Assembly (NCBI RefSeq): GCF_001552175.1
Contig: NZ_BCQR01000011.1
Coordinates: 1-64,000, forward strand
Direction of reading: 5' to 3'
DNA: 64,000 nt
Origin: Actinomadura kijaniata NBRC 14229
GTDB taxonomy: Bacteria > Actinomycetota > Actinomycetes > Streptosporangiales > Streptosporangiaceae
Part shown: positions 16,670 to 24,308 of the stretch, in pieces
Numbering within the stretch: position 1 is the first letter of the stretch
Layout of the letters: each line of letters opens with the position of its first letter
The notes under the pieces: model-generated
What the model saw: the letters and a program-made list of their open reading frames with translations, nothing else
Databases searched by the model: none
Told to the model about the DNA's origin: nothing
Made by a program: the position numbers and the translations under genes

Positions 16670-17248
16670 TCAGGCCGCGTAGGGACGAGTGGCGCGGGCG
16701 TCGCGCAGGGTGTGCGCCCACCAGGCGAGCTGCTCGAACATCTTCTTCGCGGCGACGGAGGCGGACTCGTGGTCGTCGGGGCGGCCGTCCTCGCCGAACC
16801 GGTTCCACGGGTTGTGGAAGCACAGCGACTCGCGCACGGTGACGGCGTGCAGCTCGGCGAAGACCAGCCGGAGCTGCTCGACCGCCCGCAGGCCCCCCGC
16901 CATCCCGCCGTAGGAGACGAACGCGACCGGCTTGGCCTGCCACTGCGTGAAGTGCGTGTCGATGAAGTTCTTCAGCACGCCGGGGAAGCTGTGGTTGTAC
17001 TCGGGCGTGACCACGACGAACGCGTCGGCGGTCTCCAGCGCGGCGGTGGCCCGGTCCAGCCCGGCCGGGTCGGCGGGGCGGGTGCCCAGCGCGTGCGGCA
17101 GCGGGATGTCGGCCAGGTCGATCACCTCGACGTCCAGCCCGGGGTGCCCGCTCGCCTGCTCCTCGACCCACCGGGCGACGGTCGGCCCGAACCGGCCGTC
17201 CCGGGTGCTGCCGATGATGATGGCGACGCGCAGCGGCTGCTCGGTCAT
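16670..17248 (-). CDS. NADPH-dependent FMN reductase
   Basis: 192 residues. Flavodoxin-like fold with the phosphate-binding loop GSTRDGRFGPTVA at the N-terminus and the conserved PEYNHSFPGVLKNFID in the middle, plus FVSYGGMAGG. Members reduce FMN, azo dyes or quinones with NADPH in the cytoplasm. A SoxR-like box lies about 120 bp upstream on its strand; from memory, the Streptomyces SoxR regulon also includes an NADPH-dependent FMN reductase. It sits directly before an MFS exporter. Start ATG 17248 after AGGAGG-like minus-strand sequence. Confidence 0.9.
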   Translation of the reverse strand: MTEQPLRVAIIIGSTRDGRFGPTVARWVEEQASGHPGLDVEVIDLADIPLPHALGTRPADPAGLDRATAALETADAFVVVTPEYNHSFPGVLKNFIDTHFTQWQAKPVAFVSYGGMAGGLRAVEQLRLVFAELHAVTVRESLCFHNPWNRFGEDGRPDDHESASVAAKKMFEQLAWWAHTLRDARATRPYAA

Positions 17249-17367
17249 GACATCCTCCTGTTTTCCCTGCTCAGAGCCGTTTTCCGACTTCTTTGAAGCT
17301 ACGGGTCCGGGCCGCCGGGGGAATCTGTCGGATGACTGGGCTCGGCGGCCTGCACCCCAGACTGCGA

Positions 17368-17390
17368 CCTTGACTTAACTTGAGGTCAAG
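17368..17390 (-). promoter_or_regulatory. SoxR-like box / promoter element upstream of FMN reductase
   Basis: The minus strand reads TTGACC (17389-17384) then CCTCAAGTTAAGTCAAGG across 17385-17368. It matches the SoxR box CCTCAAGTTAACTTGAGG at 15 of 18 positions and resembles the element at 3610-3627. With a 19-base spacer the -10 would be CAGTCT, which is weak. The outer arms CTTGAC/GTCAAG also form a perfect inverted repeat. Confidence 0.5.
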
Positions 17391-17408
17391 CTGTATCGAT
17401 CGCTATAG
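17391..17408. promoter_or_regulatory. TetR operator CTGTATCGATCGCTATAG
   Basis: An 18-bp near-palindrome 9 bp before the TetR start, overlapping a probable -10 (TATAGA, 17404-17409; -35 TTGAGG at 17380-17385). It differs at one position from the operator at 37497-37514 in front of an alpha/beta hydrolase, which marks it as a real binding site, probably for this TetR. Confidence 0.65.
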
Positions 17409-17417
17409 AATTCGGGT

Positions 17418-18008
17418 ATGACGAAGACCGCGGGCCGGCCCCGCTCGTTCGACCGCGACGCCGCGCTGGAGAAGGCCCTGGTGGCGTTCTGGCGCGACGG
17501 CTACGAGGCCACCTCCATCGCCGCGCTGACCGGCGCGATGGGGATCCGCCCGCCGAGCCTGTACGCGGCGTTCGGGGACAAGCGGACGCTGTTCTCCGAG
17601 GCGATCCGCCGCTACCAGGAGACCTACGGCGCGGCCACGACGCGGGCCCTGCGCGAGGAGCCGACCGGCCGCGCCGCGATCGAACGCGTCCTCGCGCAGG
17701 CCGCCGCCGACTACACCGACCCGGCCCACCCTCCGGGCTGCCTCATCATCACCGCCGCGACCAACTGCGCCGACCCCGACGTCGTCGAGGAGCTGCGCGG
17801 CCACCGCGAGGCGTCCAAGCGCGCCATCGGCGAACGCGTCGCCGACGACGTCCGCGCGGGCCGCCTGCCCGCGGGCACCGACGTCACCGCCCTGGCCACC
17901 TACTACGCCGCCGTCATCCAGGGCATGTCCCGCCAGGCCCAGGACGGCGCGAGCAGGGAGGACCTGGAGAGGGTGGCCGCGCTCGCCATGCGGGCCTACG
18001 ATGCGTGA
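17418..18008 (+). CDS. TetR-family transcriptional regulator
   Basis: 196 residues. GRPRSFDRDAALEKALVAFWRDGYEATSIAALTGAMGIRPPSLYAAFGDKRTLF is the DNA-binding domain; HPPGCLIITAATNC in the ligand domain is typical of the subgroup with a conserved Cys there. Its own promoter carries an 18-bp palindrome also found twice before the hydrolase gene at 37446, so I infer it controls both loci. Start ATG 17418 is very close to the -10, giving a short leader. Three bases separate it from the following acetyltransferase. Confidence 0.9.
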   Translation: MTKTAGRPRSFDRDAALEKALVAFWRDGYEATSIAALTGAMGIRPPSLYAAFGDKRTLFSEAIRRYQETYGAATTRALREEPTGRAAIERVLAQAAADYTDPAHPPGCLIITAATNCADPDVVEELRGHREASKRAIGERVADDVRAGRLPAGTDVTALATYYAAVIQGMSRQAQDGASREDLERVAALAMRAYDA

Positions 18009-18011
18009 CCT

Positions 18012-18566
18012 GTGAGCGCCGAGCCCGTTGACACCTCAGTCCCCGCCCCCGTGCGGCTCCGTCCCGTACTGGAGGGCGACCTGGACGTCCTCGACCGCCA
18101 CCTGACGGACCCGGAGGCCGCGGGCGCGTTCGAGTGGTACGGCTGGTCGGACCCGAACGTCTGGCGCCGCCGCTGGGCCGACGACGGCCTGCTCGGCACG
18201 GACCGCAGCATGCTGATGGTCTGCTCCGACACCGAGACGCACGGGTTCGTGGCCTGGTGGAAGGTCGTCACCTCGCGCTCCTCGTTCTGCTGGGAGATCG
18301 GCATCAACCTGCTGCCCGAGGCGCGTGGCCGGGGCATCGGCACCGAGGCGCAGCGCCAGGTCGTCCGCTACCTGTTCGCGCACACCCAGGCCGTGCGGAT
18401 CCAGGCGGGCACCGAGGTGGACAACCGCGCCGAGCAGCGCGCCCTGGAGAAGGCGGGCTTCACCCGCGAGGGGGTCATGCGCAGCGTCACGTTCCGCGAC
18501 GGGGCCTGGCGCGACGGCGTCCTCTACAGCGTCCTGCGGGACGAGGTCACGGGTCAGGGCCGGTAG
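18012..18566 (+). CDS. GNAT-family N-acetyltransferase
   Basis: 184 residues. LLPEARGRGIGTEAQRQVVRYLFAH contains the acetyl-CoA pyrophosphate loop (RGRGIG), followed by VDNRAEQRALEKAGFTREGVMRSVTFRDGAWRDGVLYS, the RimJ/RimL-type ending. It transfers acetyl groups from acetyl-CoA to an amine, possibly a protein N-terminus or a small molecule. GTG 18012 starts three bases after the TetR stop, so the two are likely co-transcribed. Its 3' end overlaps the convergent acetyltransferase gene by 13 bases. Confidence 0.87.
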   Translation: MSAEPVDTSVPAPVRLRPVLEGDLDVLDRHLTDPEAAGAFEWYGWSDPNVWRRRWADDGLLGTDRSMLMVCSDTETHGFVAWWKVVTSRSSFCWEIGINLLPEARGRGIGTEAQRQVVRYLFAHTQAVRIQAGTEVDNRAEQRALEKAGFTREGVMRSVTFRDGAWRDGVLYSVLRDEVTGQGR

Positions 18567-19183
18567 ACCGACACCAGCGGGGAGTGCTCCTCCCAGCCCA
18601 GCGACAGGTACAGCGCCCGGCCCTCGACGGTCGCGCCGAGCACGCCCCGCCCGACGCCCCGCAGCGCGGCCCCGTGCCCGAGCGCGGTCATGACGAGCCC
18701 GCCGAGGCCCCGCCGCCGGTGCGCGGGGTCGGTCTCGATCTGGTCCATGACGGCGACGTCCCCGGCGAGGCCCGCCTGCCCCCGGGCGGCGACCAGGCCG
18801 TTCCCGGTGCGCACGGCGGCACGCAGGACGCCGTCCTCCTCCACGACCGACAGCGAGTAGCCGTCGGGCGGCGCGATCTCGGCGGTCCGCAGCGCGGCGG
18901 TCATCATGAAGCCGGGGGCGTCCTCCTTCCAGCCGTCCGGCAGCGCCGCCAGCACGTCCGCCGGGTCGGCGAACAGCTTCAGCCACGTTCCCGGCCCGGT
19001 CAGCGGCCCGGCCAGGCGTCGCAGGCGTTCGGGGTCGAAGCGGGGGACCACGTACCGGACCAGGTGCCCCGGCCGCCCGACGTCGATCCGGTACCCGTCC
19101 GGCACCGCGACGGGGGCCGATGTTCCACGGGAAACCGTCCACCCCCGCACCCAGTCGTCGACGACCTCGGGCCTGACCGGCAT
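18554..19183 (-). CDS. GNAT-fold acetyltransferase, second
   Basis: 209 residues. The first half is variable (WLKLFADPADVLAALPDGWKED), the second half ends in MDQIETDPAHRRRGLGGLVMTALGHGAALRG, with the RRRGLGG acetyl-CoA loop, and ALYLSLGWEEHSPLVSVY, the GNAT ending. Substrate unknown. It is convergent with and overlaps the preceding acetyltransferase by 13 bp. A Fur/Zur-like palindrome lies about 33 bp upstream of its start (ATG 19183), which would make expression metal dependent if real. Confidence 0.82.
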   Translation of the reverse strand: MPVRPEVVDDWVRGWTVSRGTSAPVAVPDGYRIDVGRPGHLVRYVVPRFDPERLRRLAGPLTGPGTWLKLFADPADVLAALPDGWKEDAPGFMMTAALRTAEIAPPDGYSLSVVEEDGVLRAAVRTGNGLVAARGQAGLAGDVAVMDQIETDPAHRRRGLGGLVMTALGHGAALRGVGRGVLGATVEGRALYLSLGWEEHSPLVSVYRP

Positions 19184-19215
19184 GTTCCTCCCTCAGGATC
19201 GGCGGCGCCAGCTTA

Positions 19216-19232
19216 TTGCAAATCATTCGCAA
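19216..19232. promoter_or_regulatory. Fur/Zur-like palindrome TTGCAAATCATTCGCAA
   Basis: Two 8-bp arms with one mismatch around a central C, AT-rich and matching the 7-1-7 layout of Fur-family boxes (T-AAATCATT-A pattern). It overlaps the last codon of the S51 peptidase and precedes the second acetyltransferase on the minus strand. Confidence 0.4.
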
Positions 19233-19801
19233 CAAGAAGGGGAGGGGATGATCCGCCAGCGTTCCCCGTCGACCACCACCGCCTGGTCGTCCCTGATCGA
19301 GAGACCGCCCAGCCGGTCGTGTCGCTCGGCCCGCCCCCGGTTCCGGTGCGCCAGCACGGTGAACGGCACCAGCCCCAGCCCCCTGGCCGACCCCACCACC
19401 CCCGGATCCCCGGGGTCCCGGAACCACTCCAGGTCGGGCCCCACCAGCGCGGCGCCCGCCGACATCCCCACGTAGTCGAGCCGCCCCTCCCGGACGGCCT
19501 CGACCACCACCCGGTCGAACCCGCTCCGCCGCGCGTGCCGGAGCAGATGGATCGCATGACCGCCGGTCACGAACACGACCCGCGCGCCCCGCAACGCCCG
19601 CGCGACGTCGCGTTCCGAGGCGTCGGCGAGCTCAAGGGCCTCCACCCGCGCACCCGCCCCGCGCAGCACGGCGAACGCCGCCGCGACGAACGGCGGCGAC
19701 CCCAGCGGCGTGGCGGCCGTGGGAACGACCACCGCCCTCCGCGTCTCGGGCAGCCACGCGGGCAGCGCTCCGAGCCCGTCAGATCCCAGGAAAAGCCGCA
19801 T
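19223..19801 (-). CDS. Peptidase E-like protein (S51 family)
   Basis: 192 residues starting MRLFLGSDGLGALPAWLP. VVFVTGGHAIHLLRHAR and VGMSAGAALVGPDLEWF match the S51 family: the GxSAGA nucleophile elbow places the catalytic Ser at S114. S51 enzymes (peptidase E, cyanophycinase relatives) cleave aspartyl dipeptides or related substrates in the cytoplasm. I chose ATG 19801; the frame runs 57 codons further but that extension is not family-like. Substrate not predicted. Its stop overlaps a Fur-like palindrome. Confidence 0.82.
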   Translation of the reverse strand: MRLFLGSDGLGALPAWLPETRRAVVVPTAATPLGSPPFVAAAFAVLRGAGARVEALELADASERDVARALRGARVVFVTGGHAIHLLRHARRSGFDRVVVEAVREGRLDYVGMSAGAALVGPDLEWFRDPGDPGVVGSARGLGLVPFTVLAHRNRGRAERHDRLGGLSIRDDQAVVVDGERWRIIPSPSCCE

Positions 19802-19846
19802 GCCGTCCACCGATGAGAAACCGCACCCCGGAGGGTCTGACCGATC

Positions 19847-20044
19847 ATGACCGACGACATCACGGACTTCCCCAAGATCGGAAACCCGGCGCGCGGGGCC
19901 CTGGTCCACCAGGGCTACACGCGCCTGGAACAGCTCACCGCCCTGTCGGAGAGGGAACTGCTGAAGATCCACGGCGTGGGTCCGAAGGCGGTCGGCATCC
20001 TCCGCGAGGCCCTGCGCGAACGCGGCCTGTCGTTCCGATCTTGA
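19847..20044 (+). CDS. Small helix-hairpin-helix DNA-binding protein
   Basis: 65 residues. FPKIGNPARGALVHQGYTRLEQLTALSERELLKIHGVGPKAVGILREALRERGLSF contains two helix-hairpin-helix units (KIGNPA and HGVGPKA), the fold also seen in the RNA polymerase alpha C-terminal domain and in the C-terminal domain of TfoX-like and Cdd1-like proteins. It probably binds nucleic acid without sequence specificity. The next gene on the same strand is a TfoX/MmcQ-like protein, so the two may correspond to the two halves of TfoX-like architecture. Start ATG 19847. Confidence 0.8.
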   Translation: MTDDITDFPKIGNPARGALVHQGYTRLEQLTALSERELLKIHGVGPKAVGILREALRERGLSFRS

Positions 20045-20107
20045 TCATTTCCGTGGGGGTGATTAGCCTGAGCGCCCTGCCGTCATGGAGTGGGAGACCG
20101 GCTGACG

Positions 20108-20425
20108 ATGAGCGCGGAAGAGGATTTCAGGCAGGTCGGCGCCGAGCTGGCCGACCTGGGCGTGGGGATCTCCCGGATGATGGGCAGTCCCGCGCTCAAG
20201 GACCAGAACGGGAAGGTGTTCGCGAGCCTCCAGCGCGACGGCGCGATGGTCTTCCGGCTGGTCAGGGACACCCCCGAGCACACGGCCGCGCTCAAGCTGC
20301 CCGGAGCGTCCCTGTTCGACCCCTCGGGGCGGGGCAGGGAGGTCAAGGACTGGGTGGTCGTACCCCACTCCTCGGTCGAGAAGTGGACGGACCTGGCCGA
20401 GGCCGCCCTCAGCCGCCCACGCTGA
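20108..20425 (+). CDS. TfoX/MmcQ-like small protein
   Basis: 105 residues. The pattern GSPALKDQNGKVFASLQRDGAMVFRLVRDTPEHTAALKLPGASLFDPSGRGREVKDWVVVPHSS resembles the TfoX N-terminal / MmcQ-YjbR alpha-beta fold, in which a substrate or nucleic acid binds a flat sheet. Assignment is by pattern only. It follows the helix-hairpin-helix gene by 63 bases. I chose ATG 20108; GTG 20090 would add six residues. Function unknown. Confidence 0.65.
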   Translation: MSAEEDFRQVGAELADLGVGISRMMGSPALKDQNGKVFASLQRDGAMVFRLVRDTPEHTAALKLPGASLFDPSGRGREVKDWVVVPHSSVEKWTDLAEAALSRPR

Positions 20426-20518
20426 TCGGTGGGGTCCTCCCCGGCGACATGGCCTCCGCGCGGCGCGCGGCCTATTGTTGATCTTCATTTCCCGGTCGGG
20501 TCGGCATGGACGGTGCGA

Positions 20519-21685
20519 ATGGCGGACGGCGGACGAAGCGGCGCTCACCCGGCCACCGGACTGCCCGACCGCGCGCGGATCGCCTGGACCGCGGAAACGG
20601 GCTTCCCGGTGCACGGCACACCGGTGCTCGCGGGCGACACCCTCCTCGCGGGCGACTCCGCAGGCCGGGTGCACGCGTTCGACGCGGCGACGGGCGAGCG
20701 GCGCTGGCGTTCCCCCGACGAGGACTGCACACCGGGCCCCGGATACGACGTGTTCACGACGGCCGTCGACGTGTGGCGGGACCAGGTCGTCGTCGGGGTG
20801 TGCGACGGCACGGGCTACTTCGACGGCTTCGCCGACGCCGGACACGACGAGGAGCTCGACGACGGGGAGGTCGGGATCCTCGACCTCCGGTCGGGCGCGC
20901 TCCTGCGGAAGGTGGGCCGTGGCGGCTACCCGGCCGTCGTCGGCGACACGCTCCTGCTCATCGGCCTCAACTCGGGCGTGCGGGCGCTCGGCCTCCCGGA
21001 CCTGACCCCGCTGTGGTGGAACAGGAAGGCCGAGGGCTGCGTGCAGACCGCACCGGCGGCCGGTCCGGACGACCTCCTCTGCCTGCCCTGCGGCTGGGAG
21101 GGCAACCGCACGCACGGCGGGATCCTCGCCCTGGACCTCCGCACCGGCAAGCGGCGGTTCAGGTACTCCCCGCGGGAGGAGTCGTACGGGGACAACCCTC
21201 CGCACGCCACCGTCGCGGAGGGCCTGATCTGGAAGCCGGTCCACCGGGCCACGGACGAGATCGTGGGCCTGGACCCCCTCACCCGCAAGCCGCGGTGGCG
21301 CCACCGGGTGCGGCAGGCGGCACCGAACGGATCCGTGGCCGTCGCCGACGGGAGGGTCTACTTCACGACCCGCGGCGACGGGCCCGCCGTCCACGCCGTC
21401 GACATCGAGACCCGCGAGGAGGCGTGGACCCGGAGCCTGCCCGCCGCCGGGGTCGGCACGCCCGTGTTCGCGGCGGGAGCCGTCTACACGGCGACCTCGA
21501 AGGGAACGGTCCTCGCCCTCGACGCCGCGACGGGGGAACCGCGCTGGACCCTCGACACGGGCCTGGAGATCGACCTCAAGGAGCCCAACGACGAGGCGCT
21601 CTACGAGGAGACCGCCTCCGCCGTGCTCCCGGCGGACGGGATGCTCTACGTCCGCACGGCGACCGGAGTGGTGGCGCTGCGCTGA
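20519..21685 (+). CDS. PQQ-like beta-propeller repeat protein
   Basis: About 388 residues made of repeating blades: LAGDTLLAGDSAGRVHAFDAATGERRW, VRALGLPDLTPLWW, ILALDLRTGKRRFRYSP, IVGLDPLTRKPRWRH, VHAVDIETREEAWTRS and VLALDAATGEPRWTLDTG. This is the PQQ-like/PQQ_3 propeller, as in outer-membrane BamB or quinoprotein dehydrogenases, but no signal peptide and no dehydrogenase residues are visible, so it is more likely a cytoplasmic scaffold or ligand-binding protein. ATG 20519 is chosen because blades start soon after; the frame is open back to 20429. Confidence 0.8.
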   Translation: MADGGRSGAHPATGLPDRARIAWTAETGFPVHGTPVLAGDTLLAGDSAGRVHAFDAATGERRWRSPDEDCTPGPGYDVFTTAVDVWRDQVVVGVCDGTGYFDGFADAGHDEELDDGEVGILDLRSGALLRKVGRGGYPAVVGDTLLLIGLNSGVRALGLPDLTPLWWNRKAEGCVQTAPAAGPDDLLCLPCGWEGNRTHGGILALDLRTGKRRFRYSPREESYGDNPPHATVAEGLIWKPVHRATDEIVGLDPLTRKPRWRHRVRQAAPNGSVAVADGRVYFTTRGDGPAVHAVDIETREEAWTRSLPAAGVGTPVFAAGAVYTATSKGTVLALDAATGEPRWTLDTGLEIDLKEPNDEALYEETASAVLPADGMLYVRTATGVVALR

Positions 21686-21827
21686 CCGGCTACCCCGCCA
21701 GAAGACGGTCACCCGCAACGCCCCGTCCGTTCCCCCGACGAGCACCGAGACCCGGCCGCCGCGCCCGGAGCGGAGGGTGACATCACGTGTATGGACGTCG
21801 CTTCGGTGGACGGCCGCCCCGTCGCCG

Positions 21828-23060
21828 TCACCTCAGGCCGTGGTGCCGGGCTCCGGGGTCTGGCCGCTGGTCCGGTAGCGCGTTCACCGGTTCCCCGGCC
21901 AGGTAGACGGCGAGGGGCCTGGCCAGCGTGGTGATGTCGGCGGTGGGGTCGCCGTCCACGGCGAGCAGGTCGGCGTCGTGGCCGGGGCGGACGAAGCCCT
22001 TGCGGTCCGCCACGCCGCAGGCCGCGGCGGCGGCCGAGGTGGCGGCGGCCAGCACGTCCGTCGCGGGCATGCCGCACCCGGCGTACTCGCGGAGGGCGAC
22101 CGGCAGCAGCCCGTGGGGCTTGGGCGGGCCGATGCCCGCGTCGGTCCCGGCGACCAGCCGGACCCCGCCCTCGTGGAGGCGGGCGACCACCTCGTTCAGG
22201 GCCCCCTGCGTGAGGCCCGCACGCGCCGCCATCGCGACGATCTCCGGCGGCACCACGAACCCGGGGTCGGATCCCAGCGTCGGGCACACGACGACCCCCG
22301 CGCCGGCGAGCGCGCCGAGCAGGGCGTCGTCAACGCGCACCCCCGAGGGGGTGACGCAGGTGCAGTGCTCGATGCCGTCGGCTCCGGCGTCCACGGCCTG
22401 CCGGACGGCGGTCAGCGCGTGCGCGTGCACGGTGACGGGCAGCCCGGCCGCGTGCGCCTCGGCGACCGCGACCCGCATCTCCTCGTCGGTGAACTGGGGC
22501 CGCATGGTGTCGGTGCCCGGCGTCATCACGCCGCCACTGCCCATGATCTTCACGACGTGCGCGCCCTGCTCGGCCCGCCGCCGCACCGCCGCGCGGAGCT
22601 CCGCCACGCCGCGCACCGCGCCGCCCATCGTCCAGCAGTGGCCTCCGGGCGTGGTGATCGGCGCGCCCGAGCCCAGCACGGTGGGAAGGCCCGCCGTGGC
22701 GCGCGACGACCAGGACAGGACGGCGCCGTCCTGGTCGCCGAGGTCGCGGACGGTGGTGACGCCCGCGGCGAGGTGCGCGCGCAGCGACGCCTCGATGGTG
22801 GCGTCCAGTCGTTCGGCGGAGTGTCCGGCGAGCCGGTCCAGCGGTCCCGGCGTGCCGTCGGCGCACAGGTGCACGTGCGCGTCGATGAGGCCGGGCAGCA
22901 GGGTGCCGCCGGGCAGGTCCCGTGTCGGCCATCCGCCGGGCACCGCCGTGCCCCGCTCGACGCCGAGAACACGCCCGTCCTCCACGAACACCACGACGGG
23001 GCCGTCGAGCACGCGCTCGCCGTCGAACACCCTCGCCACCCGAACCGCCACCCTGTCCAT
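21828..23060 (-). CDS. Metal-dependent amidohydrolase, imidazolonepropionase/prolidase-like
   Basis: 410 residues. GLIDAHVHLCADG supplies H62 and H64, HVVKIMGSGGV holds the lysine that is carboxylated in this family, VTVHAHA and GIEHCTCVTP give two further His, and VAGTDAGIG gives the catalytic Asp. All five metal-site elements are therefore present. The C-terminal VRPGHDADLLAVDGDP is the usual composite domain ending. Relatives hydrolyse dipeptides with C-terminal basic residues, imidazolonepropionate or organophosphates; the substrate here is unknown. Start ATG 23060. Confidence 0.88.
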   Translation of the reverse strand: MDRVAVRVARVFDGERVLDGPVVVFVEDGRVLGVERGTAVPGGWPTRDLPGGTLLPGLIDAHVHLCADGTPGPLDRLAGHSAERLDATIEASLRAHLAAGVTTVRDLGDQDGAVLSWSSRATAGLPTVLGSGAPITTPGGHCWTMGGAVRGVAELRAAVRRRAEQGAHVVKIMGSGGVMTPGTDTMRPQFTDEEMRVAVAEAHAAGLPVTVHAHALTAVRQAVDAGADGIEHCTCVTPSGVRVDDALLGALAGAGVVVCPTLGSDPGFVVPPEIVAMAARAGLTQGALNEVVARLHEGGVRLVAGTDAGIGPPKPHGLLPVALREYAGCGMPATDVLAAATSAAAAACGVADRKGFVRPGHDADLLAVDGDPTADITTLARPLAVYLAGEPVNALPDQRPDPGARHHGLR

Positions 23061-23182
23061 GGCGCCAGGCTAGACGCGCCTCCCGGAATCCCGCGATCTT
23101 CCGGTGAAAACGGTGCCCTCGGTGAAAGGAACCGCCTGGGACGACCCCGCCCCGCGGCCACCCCGGTGGCCGCGCCGGGAGG

Positions 23183-23213
23183 TTGACCTTGACCTTGGGG
23201 CAGGGCCCAGGCT
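23183..23213 (+). promoter_or_regulatory. Possible MerR-type promoter before the broken hydrolase
   Basis: TTGACC (23183-23188), 19 bases containing the loose dyad CCTTGACCTTGGGGCAGGG, then CAGGCT (23208-23213). The 19-base spacer is the MerR-family hallmark, but the -10 is poor. The rest of 23061-23348 shows nothing else I can name. Confidence 0.3.
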
Positions 23214-23348
23214 CACCGCATGGCCGCCTCGGCCTCGCGCTTCGGGCCGCGCCAACGACCAGCTCTCACAAGACAAGGGACGGTCATAGGTGAACCCCCC
23301 CGCACCACCAACCGCAACGACGGCCCGACGCGACGGATCCTCCGGCGA

Positions 23349-24150
23349 GTGACGGTCACGGCGATGGCGACCACGCTGCTGGCCGGGACGGCCGTGCCCG
23401 CGATGGCCGCCCCGGACACCGGCGCCGCAGCTCACAACCGCCCCGAGTTGCAGAAGGCCATGCAGGCGCTCGTCGACGCCGGATTCGCCGGGATGCAACT
23501 ACGGGTGCGCGACGGGAGGGCGAGTGGGTCGGCAGCGCCGGGGTGCGCAAGCTGGGCCAGCCCGCCAATCCGCCGACCAGCGGGCGGTTCCGCGTCGGCA
23601 GCAGCACCAAGACCTTCGTGGCGATCCTGGTGCTGCGGCTGGTGGCCGACGGAAGCTCGGGCTGGACGACTCGGTCGCCGGTCACCTGCCCCAGTTCGAG
23701 CTGGACGAGCGGATCACCGTGCGGATGCTGTTGCAGCACACCACCGGGATCTACGACTTCGTCGGCGGATACTACGACGACGGCACGCCGGTGCCGGGGA
23801 TCCCCCGGCAGGACGAGGAGTGGGTGGCCAACCGGTTCAAGGCCTACCCGCCGGAGGAGCTGGTGCGGCTGGCGTTGGAGGAAGCGGTTCGAGCCGGGGA
23901 AGGGCTGGAGCTACTCCAACGCCGACTACGTGCCGGCCTCGCTGCTGGTCAAGAAGGTCACCGGCTGCCCCTACGGCGAGGAGATGCAGCGGCGGATCCT
24001 GCGCCCTCTCGGGCTGAAGGGCACCATGGTGCCGGGCACCCGGGCGGGGACCCCCGGTCCGCACGCCCACGGCTACCACCCGTACCAGGACGCCTCCGGC
24101 CAGTGGAAGGTCGCCGACGTCACCCGCCAGAACCCCTCCCGGGTCTCCGA
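23349..24150 (+). pseudogene. Broken serine beta-lactamase/DD-peptidase family gene
   Basis: The remnant reads in three frames. A signal peptide (VTVTAMATTLLAGTAVPAMAA) and ELQKAMQALVDAGFAGMQLRVRDG come first; a missing G near 23514 moves the frame to KLGQPANPPTSGRFRVGSSTKTF with the SxxK motif (SSTK); a missing A near 23652 leads to KLGLDDSVAGHLPQFELDERITVRMLLQHTTGIYDF; an extra base near 23890 leads to FEPGKGWSYSNADYVPASLL with the YxN motif (YSN). After NPSRV the homology stops at a 34-bp palindrome, so the C-terminal third with the HxG motif is gone. Three frameshifts plus truncation make this a pseudogene rather than a single sequencing error. Confidence 0.85.
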
Positions 24151-24182
24151 GTCTGGACCGGTCGGCCGACCGGTCCAGACTC
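24149..24182. repeat. 34-bp perfect palindrome
   Basis: GAGTCTGGACCGGTCGG at 24149-24165 is followed without a loop by its exact reverse complement at 24166-24182. It marks the point where the serine hydrolase remnant loses homology and lies 127 bp before the SUKH-like gene. It could be a terminator, a binding site or a scar of DNA rearrangement. Confidence 0.85.
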
Positions 24183-24308
24183 AGGGCGTGCACCGGACCG
24201 AGCGGGCGGGAGCTGAACGCGCACCCCGGGAGCCCGCGTGTGTCAGCATGATCATCCTGGAGGCACCTTCCCAGGGAACGGCGGTGAAGTCGGGTGGACG
24301 CGGTTTCG

